Assembly (NCBI GenBank): GCA_963794615.1
Contig: CAWCEP010000005.1
Coordinates: 806,001 to 870,000, forward strand
Direction: 5' to 3'
Source: Chersky-840 sp963794615
GTDB lineage: Bacteria > Actinomycetota > Acidimicrobiia > Acidimicrobiales > UBA8190
Length of the DNA: 64,000 nucleotides
Shown: piece by piece, positions 39,601 through 49,004 of the stretch
How the letters are laid out: every line of letters starts with the position of its first letter
Numbering within the stretch: position 1 is the first letter of the stretch
Notes under the pieces: generated by a model
What the model saw: the letters and a program-made list of their open reading frames with translations, nothing else
Told to the model about the DNA's origin: nothing
Database searches by the model: none
Translations under genes and position numbers: made by a program

Positions 39601-41222
39601 CGTGGATCGCCAAGACGCGCTTCTCCACCCCCGGGGTGGAGCTGATCTCGCCGCCGCCGCACCACGACATCTACTCCATCGAGGACATCGCCCAGCTCAT
39701 CCACGACCTGAAGTCGGCGAACCCGAAGGCCCGGGTGCACGTGAAGCTCGTGGCCGAGGTGGGGGTGGGGACGGTGGCGGCGGGCGTGGCTAAGGCCAAG
39801 TCCGACGTGGTGCTCATCTCGGGCCACGACGGCGGGACCGGCGCCAGCCCGCTGACCTCGATCAAGCACGCCGGTATCCCCTGGGAGCTGGGCCTGGCCG
39901 AGACCCAGCAGACCCTCGTCCTCAACGGGCTGCGCGACCGCATCGTGGTGCAGGTCGACGGGCAGCTCAAGACGGGCCGCGACGTGGTCGTCGCCGCCCT
40001 GCTCGGGGCCGAGGAGTTCGGCTTCGCCACCGCACCGCTCGTCGTGTCGGGGTGCGTGATGATGCGCGTGTGCCATCTCGACACCTGCCCGGTCGGGATC
40101 GCCACCCAGAACCCGGAGCTGCGCAAGCGCTTCACCGGCCGGCCCGAGTTCGTGGAGAACTTCTTCGAGTTCATCGCCGAGGAGGTGCGCGAGTATCTGG
40201 CCGCCCTGGGGTTGGCGTCGATCGAGGAGGCGGTCGGGCGCGTCGATCTCCTCGACGCCGTCGTGGCCACGGATCATTTCAAGGCCAAGGGCCTCGACCT
40301 GGCCCCGATCCTGGCCGAGCCCGAGGTGGGCCCGCCCACCGGGCGCTCGTGCCGCCAGGCCCAGGACCACGGCCTCGACAAGGCGCTCGACCACCGCTTC
40401 CTCGAGGCGTGTCGCCCCGCCATCGAGGACGGGACCGCCGTCGCCCTCGAGCTCCCCATCACCAACGTCGACCGCACCGTGGGGACGCTGCTTGGCCACG
40501 AGATCACGTCCCGCCACGGGGGAGCGGGCCTCCCCGACGGGACCATCACGCTCACCTTCCGGGGATCGGCGGGCCAGAGCTTCGGCGCCTTCGTCCCGCG
40601 CGGCGTGACCATGCGGCTCATCGGTGACGCCAACGACTACCTGGCCAAGGGGCTGTCGGGGGGCCGCATCGTGGTGCGCCCCGACGACGCCGCCCCTTTT
40701 GCCGCCGAGGAGCAGATCATCGCCGGCAACGTCATCCTCTACGGGGCCACAGGCGGCGAGTGCTACGTGCGGGGCCAGGTGGGGGAGCGCTTCTGCGTGC
40801 GCAACTCGGGCGCCATCGCCGTGGTCGAGGGTGTGGGTGACCACGGCTGCGAGTACATGACGGGGGGCAGGGTCGTCGTCCTCGGCCCGACGGGGCGGAA
40901 CTTCGCGGCCGGCATGTCGGGCGGGATCGCCTTTGTCCACGATCCCGGCCGGGACTTCCCCGAACGGGTGAATTTCCAGCTCGTCGACCTCGAACCGCTC
41001 GACGAAGACGATCGCCGCTGGCTCTTCGAGATCGTGACCCGGCATCGCCACGAGACGGGCTCGGTGGCGGCGGACCGACTGCTCGCCCAGTGGGACACGG
41101 CCCTCGACGACTTCGTCAAGGTCATGCCGCGCGACTACCGGCGGGTGCTCGAAGTCACCCGACGCGCCATCGACGCCGGCGAGTCGGTGGACGAGGCTGT
41201 CATGGCCGCGGCGCGCGGCTGA
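36625..41222 (+). CDS. gltB: Glutamate synthase large subunit GltB, with a -1 frameshift near 37133-37153
   Basis: The NADPH-type large subunit makes two glutamates from glutamine and 2-oxoglutarate. The class II amidotransferase domain begins after a short propeptide at Cys in EHDACGIALVADLRG; the FMN/synthase domain has GGEDAERYVPDDNGDL and HDGGTGASPLTSIKHAGIPWE; the 3Fe-4S Cys cluster is CVMMRVCHLDTCPVG; the last 250 residues are the GXGXG beta-helix. Residues up to PIDAPPG are in the frame of GTG 36625, and GDALALDRIAFCLRKRVEHE onward is in another frame, open to 41222. One missing base in the G-rich stretch GCCGGGGGCGGGG explains it. Restored length is about 1532 residues, normal for the family. 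Confidence 0.92.
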
Positions 41223-41251
41223 CGCCACGGCCGAGAGCGAGCACGTCGACC

Positions 41252-42799
41252 ATGGGCAAGCCCACCGGTTTCTTCGAGTACGACCGGCTTCTGCCGGCGC
41301 GCCGGCCTGTCCCGGTGCGGCTGCGGGACTGGCGCGAGGTGTACGAGCCGTTCCCCGAAGACGATGCCGAGCGCCAGGGGGCGCGCTGCATGGACTGCGG
41401 CATCCCCTTCTGTCACGAAGGCTGTCCGCTCGGGAACCTGATCCCGGAATGGAACGACCTCGTGTACCGCGGCGATTGGCCCGAGGCCCTCGAGCGGCTG
41501 CATGCCACCAACAACTTCCCCGAGTTCACGGGACGGTTGTGCCCCGCTCCGTGCGAGGGCGCCTGTGTGCTCGGCATCAACGCCGATCCCGTCACGATCG
41601 AACACATCGAATACGAGATCGCCGAGCGGGGCTGGAGCGAGGGGTGGGTCACGCCCCAGGTCCCCACGGTCCGCACCGGGAAGTCGGTGGCGGTGGTGGG
41701 CTCGGGGCCGGCGGGTCTGGCCTGTGCGCAGCAACTGGCCCGGGCCGGCCACAGCGTCGTTGTCTACGAGCGGGCCGAGCGGCCCGGTGGCCTCCTGCGC
41801 TACGGCATCCCCGAATTCAAGATGGAGAAGGCGGTCCTCGACCGCCGCCTGGCCCAGTTGCGGGCCGAAGGGGTCGAGTTCCGGTGCTCGACGGCGGTGG
41901 GCGCCCCCGACGACGCCGACGATCCGGAGTCGAGCCTCGAACCCGGCCAGCGCCGGGGCCTGGGAGCGGCGTCGGCGCCGGACGTGCATGTCGTGCCGGC
42001 GTCGTCGTTGCGGTCGGAGTTCGACGCCGTGGTCCTGGCCGGGGGGGCGACGCTGCCGCGCGACCTCTCGGTGGAGGGTCGCCATCTCGACGGGATCCAT
42101 CTGGCCATGGACTACCTGAAGCCCTCGAACCTGGTGCGCGAGCGGGTGTTCGAGGCCGCACCGATCACCGCCGCGGGCAAGCGGGTCGTCATCATCGGTG
42201 GGGGCGACACGGGAGCGGACTGCCTGGGCACCGCGCATCGCCAGGGGGCGTCGCTCGTCCACCAGCTCGAGATCCTGCCCCGTCCCCCCGACGGCCGGCT
42301 CGACGACAACCCGTGGCCCACGTGGCCGTTGATCCTGAGGACCTCCGCCGCCCACGAGGAAGGGGGCGACCGGATCTACAGCGTCACGACCACCCGGTTC
42401 GTCGACGACGGCGCCGGCGCGGTGCGGGCCCTGGCCGGCCATCGCGTCGAGGTGCGCGACGAGGGAGGGCGCCCCGTGTTCGAGCCCGTGCCGGGCAGCG
42501 AGTTCGAATTGCCGTGCGAGCTCGTGCTGCTGGCCATGGGCTTCCTCGGCGCCGAGCGCCGGGGGGTGGTGGGCGAGCTCGATCTCGCCCTCGACCCGCG
42601 CGGCAGCGTGGCCTGTGACGAGAACTGGCAGACGAATCGTGAGGGCGTGTTCGTGTGCGGCGACATGACCCGGGGTCAGAGCCTCATCGTGTGGGCCATC
42701 GCCGAAGGACGGTCGTGCGCGTCGAGCGTCGACCGCTTCATCATGGGTGACACGGCACTGCCGGCCCCGCTCGTGCCCGGCCAACTGGCGTTGCGCTGA
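41252..42799 (+). CDS. gltD: Glutamate synthase small subunit GltD
   Basis: A 515-residue NADPH-oxidising FAD subunit that feeds electrons to GltB. N-terminal Cys motifs for two 4Fe-4S clusters are complete (CMDCGIPFCHEGCPLGNLIP, then CPAPCEGACVLG). FAD motif VAVVGSGPAGLACAQQLARAG is at about residues 147-167, and NADPH motif VVIIGGGDTGADCLGTA at about 310. The C-terminal CGDMTRGQSLIVWAIAEGR closes the FAD site. ATG 41252 starts 29 nt after gltB. Confidence 0.95.
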   Translation: MGKPTGFFEYDRLLPARRPVPVRLRDWREVYEPFPEDDAERQGARCMDCGIPFCHEGCPLGNLIPEWNDLVYRGDWPEALERLHATNNFPEFTGRLCPAPCEGACVLGINADPVTIEHIEYEIAERGWSEGWVTPQVPTVRTGKSVAVVGSGPAGLACAQQLARAGHSVVVYERAERPGGLLRYGIPEFKMEKAVLDRRLAQLRAEGVEFRCSTAVGAPDDADDPESSLEPGQRRGLGAASAPDVHVVPASSLRSEFDAVVLAGGATLPRDLSVEGRHLDGIHLAMDYLKPSNLVRERVFEAAPITAAGKRVVIIGGGDTGADCLGTAHRQGASLVHQLEILPRPPDGRLDDNPWPTWPLILRTSAAHEEGGDRIYSVTTTRFVDDGAGAVRALAGHRVEVRDEGGRPVFEPVPGSEFELPCELVLLAMGFLGAERRGVVGELDLALDPRGSVACDENWQTNREGVFVCGDMTRGQSLIVWAIAEGRSCASSVDRFIMGDTALPAPLVPGQLALR

Positions 42800-42894
42800 C
42801 CGAGGTTGACCGCGACGGTCGCCACCGTGGGGGCGGCGAGTGCCGGTGGCGCCTCGGGCTCAGGCGGGGGGTCGTCCCGCCGGGATCCGACCGT

Positions 42895-43437
42895 TCAGGC
42901 TGACTGGGCGACGGACCGGTCGCCGTTCTTCGAGCTCGGGCGCGGGTCGGGAGCGGCGCTCATGGGCTCGTTCATCTCGTCGTCCTCGTCCTCGTCGACG
43001 TCGCCGTCGACCTCGGCGTCGCGGGCCTCTCCGCCCGGAGCCGCGGCGGCCAGGTACTTCTGCAGGCGACCGAGCTCGCTCACCACGTTGGCCCGGCGCA
43101 CCGCGAGGGTGTCGATGCTCTGCTGCAACGCATCGATCTGGCGATGCGCGTCTCCCATCATGCGGTCCGCTTCGGCCTGCGCGTTCTCGACGGCGGCGGC
43201 CTTCACGGCCTCGGCCTCCTGCTCGGCCTGCTCGACGACGGCCAGCGACGCCCGCAGCATCTCGGCGGCCCGGTCACCCACGGCCGCGGTGGCGGCCTCG
43301 ACGGCGTGCTCGGCCCGGGCCTCGGAGTCGAGGAGCCACTGGTGGAGCCGCTCGACGTACTCGTCGACGGTGTCGCGCTGGTAGCCCCGGAAGCCGATCT
43401 TGAATTGCTTCGGACCCTCGCCGTCATGGCTCCGCAT
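42895..43437 (-). CDS. DivIVA-domain coiled-coil protein
   Basis: A 180-residue protein. FRGYQRDTVDEYVERLHQWL (residues 16-35) is the short membrane-recognising DivIVA motif, followed by a long Ala/Glu-rich coiled coil to about residue 130. The C-terminus is acidic (DVDEDEDDEMNE) and unstructured. DivIVA/Wag31 proteins mark curved membrane and guide polar growth or division in Actinobacteria; this one is shorter than Wag31 and may be an accessory. A GGGAGAG ribosome site stands before ATG 43437. Confidence 0.82.
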   Translation of the reverse strand: MRSHDGEGPKQFKIGFRGYQRDTVDEYVERLHQWLLDSEARAEHAVEAATAAVGDRAAEMLRASLAVVEQAEQEAEAVKAAAVENAQAEADRMMGDAHRQIDALQQSIDTLAVRRANVVSELGRLQKYLAAAAPGGEARDAEVDGDVDEDEDDEMNEPMSAAPDPRPSSKNGDRSVAQSA

Positions 43438-43634
43438 TGGAGCTCTCCCTATCTTCGTCGGTCTTGGTTACAGCGCATGGTGATGGTTCAACCTCATGAA
43501 GCGGCCAACAGGGCGTCAACATCGACCCAACACGCTCAGGGTCATCACATCGCCCACGTCTCCCACGTACGAGGGGCTCGGGCGGCGCCGGGGCGGATCG
43601 GGGCGGGGCCGGGGACGGCCCGGATGGGTTGCGG

Positions 43635-44678
43635 CTAGGCGGCCGGAGAGGTCACGACGCTGGGACGCGCCGCCGCGAACGACCGCTCGAAGACCGCCAG
43701 GGACCGGGCGAAGGCATGGTCGAGGATGTCGTGTTGGCCGTCGGGGGCGTCCACGTCGAAATAGCTCGTGAAGGCGATGTGATGGAGCGAGATCCACTGC
43801 GCCATCTTGGCGACGTAGAGGGGGTCGTCCCCGAGCCCGTGCCCGTCGGAACGGATGGTCAGGCCCCATTCGGGGATCACGGCGGGCTTCTGGTGTGCCG
43901 ACGCGAACGACGCCAGCCATTGCAGGCCGTCGACCTCGGTGACGTAGCGGGGCCACGCCAATCCCGGGTCCTGGGGAATGCCCCACACCTGGTCGTAGAG
44001 ATCGAGCCCCATGTAGTCGACGTAGGCATCGCCCGGGTACGAGTACGAGGCGGCCAGCGGCTCGGACCCCGACGTGGCGTTCCACACGAAGCGGAACTCG
44101 GCACCCGGTACCGCTCGCATCGCGGTCACGATGTGGTGGAAATAGCCGACGAAGTGGCCGGCCTCGGTACGGTTCGTGACCGACCACGGATACCAGGTGC
44201 CGTTGAATTCCCAGCCCACCCGCAACAGGGCGTCGCCCTGGCCGTAGTGCACGAGCGTCTTCGCCAGCGTGGCGAATTCGGCGTCGTAGCGGCCCGCCGC
44301 GCCTGCGGTCATCGTCCCGTCCTGGTGCCCGGCACGGGTCGGCAGCATGGGAACACCGAGCACGAGCCGGTAGCGGCTTCCCTGCCACGGGGCCAGGACG
44401 TGGCGCAGCGCCTTGACCGTGACCATGCCCGCCCAGCCGTTGGTGCGGGGGAGATAGTCAGAAGCCAGGCTGGGTTTGGCCCCGGTGCGCGCCGCGAAGC
44501 CGGCGATGCGGGTGGGGTCGCCCGATCCGGCATAGATCCCGAGCGGCACGCTCCCCACGTTGACCGACGGCAGCATCGTGGTGGCCGCCGGCGTACTCGA
44601 GCACCCCGCCACGACGGCGGCGAGCAGTGCACCCGACAGCAGTGCACGCGACAGCGGTGCCACCCGCCTCGTCTCCAC
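43635..44678 (-). CDS. GH26-like glycoside hydrolase lipoprotein
   Basis: About 347 residues with a lipoprotein signal (SGALLAAVVAGCSS, Cys about 26). The domain shows GH26 features: LRVGWEFNGTWYPWS (Glu as putative acid/base), FRFVWNATSG, YVDYMGLDLYDQ, and AVIPEWGLTIRSDG where Glu is the candidate nucleophile. GH26 enzymes cut beta-mannans or related glucans. It would work outside the cell. GTG 44678 gives a good signal peptide; GTG 44663 is possible. Confidence 0.78.
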   Translation of the reverse strand: METRRVAPLSRALLSGALLAAVVAGCSSTPAATTMLPSVNVGSVPLGIYAGSGDPTRIAGFAARTGAKPSLASDYLPRTNGWAGMVTVKALRHVLAPWQGSRYRLVLGVPMLPTRAGHQDGTMTAGAAGRYDAEFATLAKTLVHYGQGDALLRVGWEFNGTWYPWSVTNRTEAGHFVGYFHHIVTAMRAVPGAEFRFVWNATSGSEPLAASYSYPGDAYVDYMGLDLYDQVWGIPQDPGLAWPRYVTEVDGLQWLASFASAHQKPAVIPEWGLTIRSDGHGLGDDPLYVAKMAQWISLHHIAFTSYFDVDAPDGQHDILDHAFARSLAVFERSFAAARPSVVTSPAA

Positions 44679-44737
44679 GGCTCGGCGCGGGCGGGGCGCC
44701 GAACTCTCGATTGGCCGCAGCCTGGCGCGTGGCGTGG

Positions 44738-45511
44738 CTACGCGGGGGCGTGCATGGTGATGACGGCGAACACCGCTCCGCTGGGGTCGCTCAAGACCGA
44801 GAAGCGTCCGGGGGGCACGTCCATGGGGTCCAGGAGGATGGCGCCGCCGAGACCGTTGGCCTGCGCCGCGGTGGCGTCGCAGTCCTCCACGGCGAGGTAG
44901 ACGAGCCAGTAGGCGGGGATCTGGGGCGGTACCTCGGCGGGCATGTCCATCATCCCCCCGACGCTGTCGTCCCCTCGTTTCCACTCGGTGTAGGCCATGG
45001 GCCCGTCCTGGCGGGTGTCCGCAACCCAGCCGAAGACCGAGCCGTAGAACGCGGCCGCCGCCGCGGTGTCGCGGGTCTGCAATTCGGTCCAGGTGAAGGT
45101 CCCGGGCTCGTTGGCGAGCTCGGCGCCGACGTGGGCGCCGGGCTGCCACAGCGCCAGGGGCGCTCCCGTCGGATCGATGAACACGGCCATGCGGCCGGCG
45201 TCGAGGACGTCCATGGGGGCGACGACCACGGTGCCCCCTGCGGCGCTGACCTTGGCGACAGTGGCATCGGCGTCTTGCACCGAGATATAGGTCATCCAGG
45301 ACGGCGGTTGGCCCGGGTCCATGACCGGGCCCAGGCCGGCGACGTTCTTGCCGCCCTTCTGGAACATGCAGTAGCCGCCACTCTCGGGACCGCCTCCGGT
45401 CGCCTCCCATCCGAACAGCGCGCCGTAGAAGGCCTTGGCGCCGGCAAGGTCGGTGGACGACAGGTCCACCCACGAGGGCGTTCCCGGGGGATAGTTCTTG
45501 AACTCCACCAC
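44738..45511 (-). CDS. Two-domain VOC (glyoxalase/bleomycin-resistance fold) protein
   Basis: A 257-residue protein with two tandem VOC modules (about 5-125 and 132-257), each beginning WVDLSSTDLAGAKAFYGALFGWE or WTELQTRDTAAAAAFYGSVFGW. Repeats like these form one metal- or ligand-binding fold. Similar proteins are annotated as hydroxylase-like or glyoxalase-like without proven substrate. GTG 45511 has a GAGGAGA ribosome site. It lies 59 nt before the GH26-like gene on the same strand. Confidence 0.88.
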   Translation of the reverse strand: MVEFKNYPPGTPSWVDLSSTDLAGAKAFYGALFGWEATGGGPESGGYCMFQKGGKNVAGLGPVMDPGQPPSWMTYISVQDADATVAKVSAAGGTVVVAPMDVLDAGRMAVFIDPTGAPLALWQPGAHVGAELANEPGTFTWTELQTRDTAAAAAFYGSVFGWVADTRQDGPMAYTEWKRGDDSVGGMMDMPAEVPPQIPAYWLVYLAVEDCDATAAQANGLGGAILLDPMDVPPGRFSVLSDPSGAVFAVITMHAPA

Positions 45512-45606
45512 GTCGGTCTCCTCGGAGGGATCGGTGGGCGCGAGCGTATCGAAGGACGCACGGGTCGCACGGGGCGCGCCCCGGCGCTCGGGCTGATGGA
45601 CCGACG

Positions 45607-46581
45607 TCAGTACCCAGCCCCGTGGTCGAGAATGCGGCGCGGGTTGTCCACGAGCATGGCGTGAATCTGTTCGTCGCTGACGCCCCGGTCTCGGAGGGCG
45701 GGGAGCACGACCGTGCTGATGTGGAGGAAGTTCCAGTTCGGCTGGGCCATGTGCAGGAAGTCGTCGTCGAACCAGTCCATGTGGCATCCCGCGTCATGGG
45801 ACAGGACCATGTACGGCGTCCACCCGCTTTCGCACAGTCGGGCCACGGTCTCGACCCGTTGCTCGGTGGGGCAGTAGGCGTCGACACCGAAGCGGTCCAT
45901 GCCGAGCGTCGATCCCGCCGCCAGGAGCTCGCGCAGGTAGTCGAGATCGGTGCTGTCGCCGCTGTGCCCGATCACCACGCGCGAGAGGTCCACCCCCTCC
46001 TCGGTGAAGACCCGTTGCTGGTCGAGCCCGCGCCGCGTGGCCACGTCGGTGTGGGTGGAGATGGGAAGGCCCGTGGCACGATGGACACGGGCCACGGCGC
46101 GCAGGATGCGCTCGACACCGGGCGTGAGGCCGGGCTTGTCGGTGGCGCACTTGAGGATGCCGGGGCGGACCCCGGTCCCGGCGATGCCGTTCTCGATGTC
46201 GTGAAGGAAGAACTCGTCCAACATGTCGACACCGCTGGGGCGGAACGGCGCGCCGCGGTAGTCGAAGTAGTGCGGGAGCTCGTTGTAGGTGTAGAGGCCC
46301 GTGGCCACCACGATGTGGAGCTCCACCTGGGCAGCGACCTCCTGGACCGTCTCGACGTCCCGACCCAGGCCGACGACGGTGAGGTCGACGATGGTGTCGA
46401 TGCCGGCTGCCTTGAGCTCGTGCAGTCGTTCGACGGCTCGGGCCACCTCCGAGGCTCGGTCCCACCCGGTGGGCCAATTGGACGCCACTTCCGGCGAGCG
46501 CACGAAGACGTGCTCGTGCATGAGCGTGGTGCCGAGATCGGCGGCATCGACCGCACCGCGCACCGTGTGGACCTGCCCCAT
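45607..46581 (-). CDS. Phosphotriesterase-family metal hydrolase (lactonase-like)
   Basis: A 324-residue TIM-barrel amidohydrolase. Metal ligands are visible: HEH in LMHEHVFV (residues 21-23), the bridging Lys in GILKCATDKPG, His in STHTDVA, His in VIGHSGDSTDLDYL, and Asp in VLSHDAGCH. Members of this group hydrolyse lactones or organophosphates, and the natural role in bacteria is often lactone cleavage. The ATG has a GGAGGAGGGG ribosome site. It is followed by the VOC gene. Confidence 0.9.
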   Translation of the reverse strand: MGQVHTVRGAVDAADLGTTLMHEHVFVRSPEVASNWPTGWDRASEVARAVERLHELKAAGIDTIVDLTVVGLGRDVETVQEVAAQVELHIVVATGLYTYNELPHYFDYRGAPFRPSGVDMLDEFFLHDIENGIAGTGVRPGILKCATDKPGLTPGVERILRAVARVHRATGLPISTHTDVATRRGLDQQRVFTEEGVDLSRVVIGHSGDSTDLDYLRELLAAGSTLGMDRFGVDAYCPTEQRVETVARLCESGWTPYMVLSHDAGCHMDWFDDDFLHMAQPNWNFLHISTVVLPALRDRGVSDEQIHAMLVDNPRRILDHGAGY

Positions 46582-46642
46582 GTGCCCCTCCTCCGCCTCG
46601 CTCCCGACCCCGGAGCCGGCCGTACCCTAATGGCGGCGGCGA

Positions 46643-47050
46643 TCAGCCGGCCTGGTCGGGCCCGGCCCGCTCCACGGTGATGCGCAGCAGGACCCGTCGC
46701 TCTTGTTCCATGGCGGCCCGGTACTCGTCCCAGTTGGGGTGCTCACCCGAGATCTGGCGGTAGTAGGCGACGAGCCCGTCCATGGCGTCGGGGAGCGACA
46801 CCACCTCCACGGGCCCTTCCACCTGGACGGAATTCCCGTAGAAGTTGTCGGTGAAGACGATCAACGAAGCCCGGGGCCGACGCCGGAGGTTCTTCGTCTT
46901 GACCGCGGTCTCGCGGGTGGAGACGACCACGGTGTCGTCGTCCACCCCGGCCGCGACCAGCGACAGCTGCGGGTTCCCGTCGGCGCGGGAGGTGGCGAGG
47001 ACGGCCCGGTGATTCTGGGCGATGAAGTCGAGTGCGGTGGCGATGTCCAT
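46643..47050 (-). CDS. PPOX-class split-barrel flavin/F420-binding protein
   Basis: A 135-residue protein with the pyridoxamine 5'-phosphate oxidase-like fold: FIAQNHRAVLATSRADGNPQLSLVAAG near the start and VKTKNLRRRPRASLIVF for cofactor phosphate binding. In F420-making Actinobacteria such small proteins often are F420H2-dependent reductases. The cofactor is not decided by sequence alone. A TAGCCT -10-like box lies 8 nt before ATG 47050, near the leaderless pattern. Confidence 0.85.
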   Translation of the reverse strand: MDIATALDFIAQNHRAVLATSRADGNPQLSLVAAGVDDDTVVVSTRETAVKTKNLRRRPRASLIVFTDNFYGNSVQVEGPVEVVSLPDAMDGLVAYYRQISGEHPNWDEYRAAMEQERRVLLRITVERAGPDQAG

Positions 47051-47098
47051 AGGGCCGCAGGCTATTGCAGCGGCCCCGCCCACGCCGAGGGGCACCGG

Positions 47099-47104
47099 TA
47101 AGCT
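47099..47104 (+). promoter_or_regulatory. -10 hexamer TAAGCT for the acyl-CoA synthetase gene
   Basis: TAAGCT ends 6 nt before ATG 47111. Confidence 0.6.
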
Positions 47105-47110
47105 CCGGGA

Positions 47111-48739
47111 ATGCTGAGCACGATGCAGGACGGGCCTCTCCTGGTGAGCGGCATCCTCCGTCGTGGCCAGGCGGTGTACGGCGGCAGCCTCGTCGTGACG
47201 GCCCGGGCCGACGGGTATCGGGAATCGACTTTCGCGCAGGTGGCGGCTCGAGCCGAACGACTGGCCCGCGCCCTGCGGCGCCTCGGGGTCGGTGCCGACG
47301 ACCGGGTGGGCACCTTCGCCTGGAACGACCAGGAGCACCTCGAGGCCTACCTGGCCATCCCCTCGATGGGGGCGGTGCTGCACACGCTCAACATCCGGCT
47401 CTTCCCCGAGCAGCTCGCCTATGTGGTCAACCACGGCGAGGACAAGGTCGTCATCGTCGACGCCTCGATCGCCCCGTTGTTCGCCCGCGTCCGCGGCGAG
47501 TGCAAGACCGTTGAGCACGTCATCGTGGTGGGAGAGGGCGACACCACCGGCCTGGGCGACACGTTGTCGTACGACGACCTCCTCGCCGCCGAGGAGCCCG
47601 GATACGACTGGCCCCAGCTCGACGAACGCCAGGCCGCGTCGATGTGCTACACGAGCGGCACCACGGGCAATCCCAAGGGCGTCGTCTACAGCCACCGCTC
47701 CACGTGGTTGCATGCCTTCGCGGGCATGAACACCAACTGCGTGGGCGCCAGCGAGGGCGATCGCGTGCTCGTGATCGTGCCCATGTTCCACGCCAACGCG
47801 TGGGGCATGCCCTACACCGCCTTCTTCGCGGGGACCGACCTCATCTTCCCGGAGCGCTACCTCCAAGCCGAGCCCCTCAGCCGGATCATCGCCGAGCAGC
47901 GCCCGACGCTGTCGCTCGGCGTCCCCACCATCTGGAACGACCTGCTGCACTACTCCTTGGCCCACGACGTCGACCTCTCGTCGCTGCGGCTGCTCACGGC
48001 GGGAGGTGCCGCTGTGCCCCGGTCGCTCATGGAGGCGTACCAGGATCGTTTCCACATCGCCATGATCCAGGGGTGGGGGATGACCGAGACGAGCCCCGTG
48101 TGCGCCTTCGGTCGCCCGCCCAAGGGCGTCCCCCCCGAGCAGGAGATGGACTGGCGGGCCAAGACGGGTCGCATCATCGCCGGGGTCGAGCTCCGCGTCG
48201 TCGACGAGGAAGGGGCGGTGCTCCCCAACGACGGCAAGTCCGTCGGCGAATTCGAGGTTCGAGGGCCATGGGTCACCGCCTCGTACTACGGGGACCCCAC
48301 CCCCGAGCGGTTCCACGACGGGTGGCTGCGCACCGGGGACGTGGGGAGCCTCGACGACCGCGGCTTCATGCAGATCTCGGACCGCACCAAGGACGTCATC
48401 AAGTCCGGGGGGGAGTGGATCTCCTCGGTCGAGCTCGAGAACGAAGTCATGGCCCACCCCGCTGTCTACGAAGCGGCGGTGATCGGTGTGCCCGACGAGC
48501 GTTGGGACGAACGCCCCCTCGTGGTCATCGTCGCCGCGCCGGGCGCGCACCCCGAGCCGGCCGAGATCCTGACGTTCCTCTCGGGACGCGTCGCCCGCTG
48601 GTGGCTCCCCGAGCGGTGGGCGTTCGCCGAGGAGATCCCCAAGACATCGGTGGGGAAGTTCGACAAGAAGGTACTGCGCACCAAGGCCGCCGACGGCACC
48701 CTCGAGATCTACGAGGTCGACCTCCCCGCCCACCGCTAG
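47111..48739 (+). CDS. Fatty-acid:CoA ligase (AMP-forming)
   Basis: A 542-residue ANL-superfamily enzyme that activates a fatty acid with ATP and CoA. The P-loop YTSGTTGNPKGVVYSHRS is at about residues 179-196, GWGMTETSPV at about 322, GWLRTGDVG and DRTKDVIKSGGEWISSVELE at about 405-440, and the catalytic Lys lies in PKTSVGKFDKKVL near 520. The pattern is that of medium- to long-chain ligases such as FadD-type enzymes. Confidence 0.94.
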   Translation: MLSTMQDGPLLVSGILRRGQAVYGGSLVVTARADGYRESTFAQVAARAERLARALRRLGVGADDRVGTFAWNDQEHLEAYLAIPSMGAVLHTLNIRLFPEQLAYVVNHGEDKVVIVDASIAPLFARVRGECKTVEHVIVVGEGDTTGLGDTLSYDDLLAAEEPGYDWPQLDERQAASMCYTSGTTGNPKGVVYSHRSTWLHAFAGMNTNCVGASEGDRVLVIVPMFHANAWGMPYTAFFAGTDLIFPERYLQAEPLSRIIAEQRPTLSLGVPTIWNDLLHYSLAHDVDLSSLRLLTAGGAAVPRSLMEAYQDRFHIAMIQGWGMTETSPVCAFGRPPKGVPPEQEMDWRAKTGRIIAGVELRVVDEEGAVLPNDGKSVGEFEVRGPWVTASYYGDPTPERFHDGWLRTGDVGSLDDRGFMQISDRTKDVIKSGGEWISSVELENEVMAHPAVYEAAVIGVPDERWDERPLVVIVAAPGAHPEPAEILTFLSGRVARWWLPERWAFAEEIPKTSVGKFDKKVLRTKAADGTLEIYEVDLPAHR

Positions 48740-48756
48740 CGGTCGGGGGAAGGCTC

Positions 48757-48987
48757 GTGGACATCGACGACGTTGCCGATCGGCTGGCGGCGATCGCCGA
48801 GGAGCTCGGTGATCTCGCCTTCGACCGGTTGCGCGAGGCCACGAGCGGGGCGCGCCGCACCGGTACTCCCGATCCCGCCGTCGTGGCCGAGGAGAAGCGT
48901 CTCACCCGGGCCCGTCGCGCCGTCGAGAAGGCGGTGGTGCTCCTGCGCCGGGCCCCCGCGTCAACCGGCGAGGACGCCTTCGACTGA
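48757..48987 (+). CDS. Small helical protein of unknown function
   Basis: 76 residues beginning VDIDDVADRLAAIAEELGDLAF and continuing as two helices (EEKRLTRARRAVEKAVVLLRRA). It starts at GTG 48757 with a GGGGAAGG ribosome site, 17 nt after the acyl-CoA synthetase gene, so it is likely cotranscribed. No TM segment or known motif; I do not recognise it. Confidence 0.7.
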   Translation: MDIDDVADRLAAIAEELGDLAFDRLREATSGARRTGTPDPAVVAEEKRLTRARRAVEKAVVLLRRAPASTGEDAFD

Positions 48988-49004
48988 CGCCCGGGGCGCC
49001 CCGT

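Noticed and set aside
37224..41228. A 1334-codon open frame on the minus strand
   Set aside because: It is fully antisense to gltB, has repetitive Val/Gly/Asp/His-rich sequence, and follows from GC-rich codon use. The same holds for long minus-strand frames over 22370-25645 and 16806-19511.
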